From contig JAGYMT010000110.1 of assembly GCA_018400335.1 (NCBI GenBank), forward strand, positions 1 to 6,391: a stretch of 6,391 bases of DNA. Direction: 5' to 3'. Source of the DNA: Kiritimatiellia bacterium. GTDB lineage: Bacteria; Verrucomicrobiota; Kiritimatiellia; JAAZAB01. A program made the position numbers and the translations under genes. The notes beneath the pieces were generated by a model, which did not search any database, was not told where the DNA came from, and saw nothing but the letters and a program-made list of their open reading frames with translations. Shown piece after piece: positions 6,312-6,391 of this stretch. The first letter of the stretch is position 1. Each line of letters starts with the position of its first letter.

Positions 6312-6348
6312 TCCTTAATTTTCGATTGTTCGACTAAATGAGTCGAAC
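6312..6348 (+). repeat. Palindromic intergenic element, short form (copy 2)
   Basis: Bases 6312-6339 match 3438-3465 at 27 of 28 positions, in the same orientation. Here GTTCGACT (6328-6335) and AGTCGAAC (6341-6348) form a perfect 8-bp inverted repeat around the 5-base loop AAATG. A T-G and a T-A pair could extend it outward (6326-6327 with 6349-6350). It lacks the 21-nt inner hairpin of copy 1, and its right arm pairs perfectly where copy 1 needs a G-T pair. It lies 300 nt after the murJ stop. No T tract follows on the + strand. Confidence 0.72.
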
Positions 6349-6391
6349 GAATAGCGTTTTATCCCAAGTGCTGCGAGTACAGCGCCGGCAT
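6315..6391 (-). CDS. Possible 3' end of a minus-strand gene (partial, doubtful)
   Basis: Reading the minus strand in from the window end, one frame stays open for 24 codons, ending in ...AALGIKRYSFDSFSRTIEN and a TAA at 6317-6315. The stretch before the repeat (AGAVLAALGI) looks protein-like, and the palindromic element would encode the last 13 or so residues. A second minus-strand frame ends sooner, at 6361-6359 (...ALYSQHLG). Twenty-four codons could be open by chance and no family is recognised, so this only flags a possible convergent neighbour. Confidence 0.15.
   Translation of the reverse strand, partial: AGAVLAALGIKRYSFDSFSRTIEN

Larger units (their letters stand above)
6012..6391. 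other. Intergenic region downstream of murJ
   Basis: These 380 bases hold no intact gene that I can support. In order they contain the candidate terminator, the nucleotidyltransferase-like remnant, an AT-richer stretch (about 6218-6311) in which I see nothing recognisable, the short-form palindromic repeat, and about 43 further bases to the window end. Base composition is clearly less GC-rich than the flanking genes, as expected for decaying or non-coding DNA. Confidence 0.6.

Overview
The window is a GC-rich bacterial chromosomal segment with five intact genes, all on the + strand, in two blocks. No rRNA, tRNA, CRISPR array, transposase or prophage gene was seen. A glycosyltransferase resembling WaaE/KdtX enzymes of the LPS core suggests a diderm (Gram-negative type) bacterium. 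The repeat-rich spacers and slightly divergent proteins would suit an uncultured lineage (PVC/Omnitrophota-like is a guess), but no marker here fixes the taxon.

Block 1 (51-3436) is an arginine-biosynthesis operon, argJ-argB-argD, with a 4-nt gap and then an 8-nt overlap between genes. ArgJ recycles the acetyl group from N-acetylornithine to glutamate. ArgB phosphorylates N-acetylglutamate and carries the N-terminal helix and C-terminal signature of arginine-inhibited kinases. ArgD transaminates the semialdehyde and has an unusual acidic C-terminal tail. argC is not in the window; the first 50 bases are too short to identify an upstream gene. argF does not follow argD.

Spacer 1 (3437-3634) is almost entirely structured repeat: a compound stem-loop just after the argD stop, then a long imperfect hairpin built from 7-bp CTGAACA / TGTTCAG units.

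Block 2 (3635-6011) is an envelope pair overlapping by 23 nt: a family 2 glycosyltransferase and the lipid II flippase MurJ. A candidate intrinsic terminator follows murJ.

Spacer 2 (6012-6391) holds an apparent remnant of a polymerase-beta-type nucleotidyltransferase. Its GGS motif and DxDF motif lie in different frames at the spacing expected if one base had been lost. The spacer also holds a second copy of the spacer 1 repeat (27/28 identical). This copy lacks a 21-nt inner hairpin found in copy 1, so the two look like long and short forms of one palindromic intergenic element. These spacer features are the most novel content; the five genes are conventional housekeeping genes.
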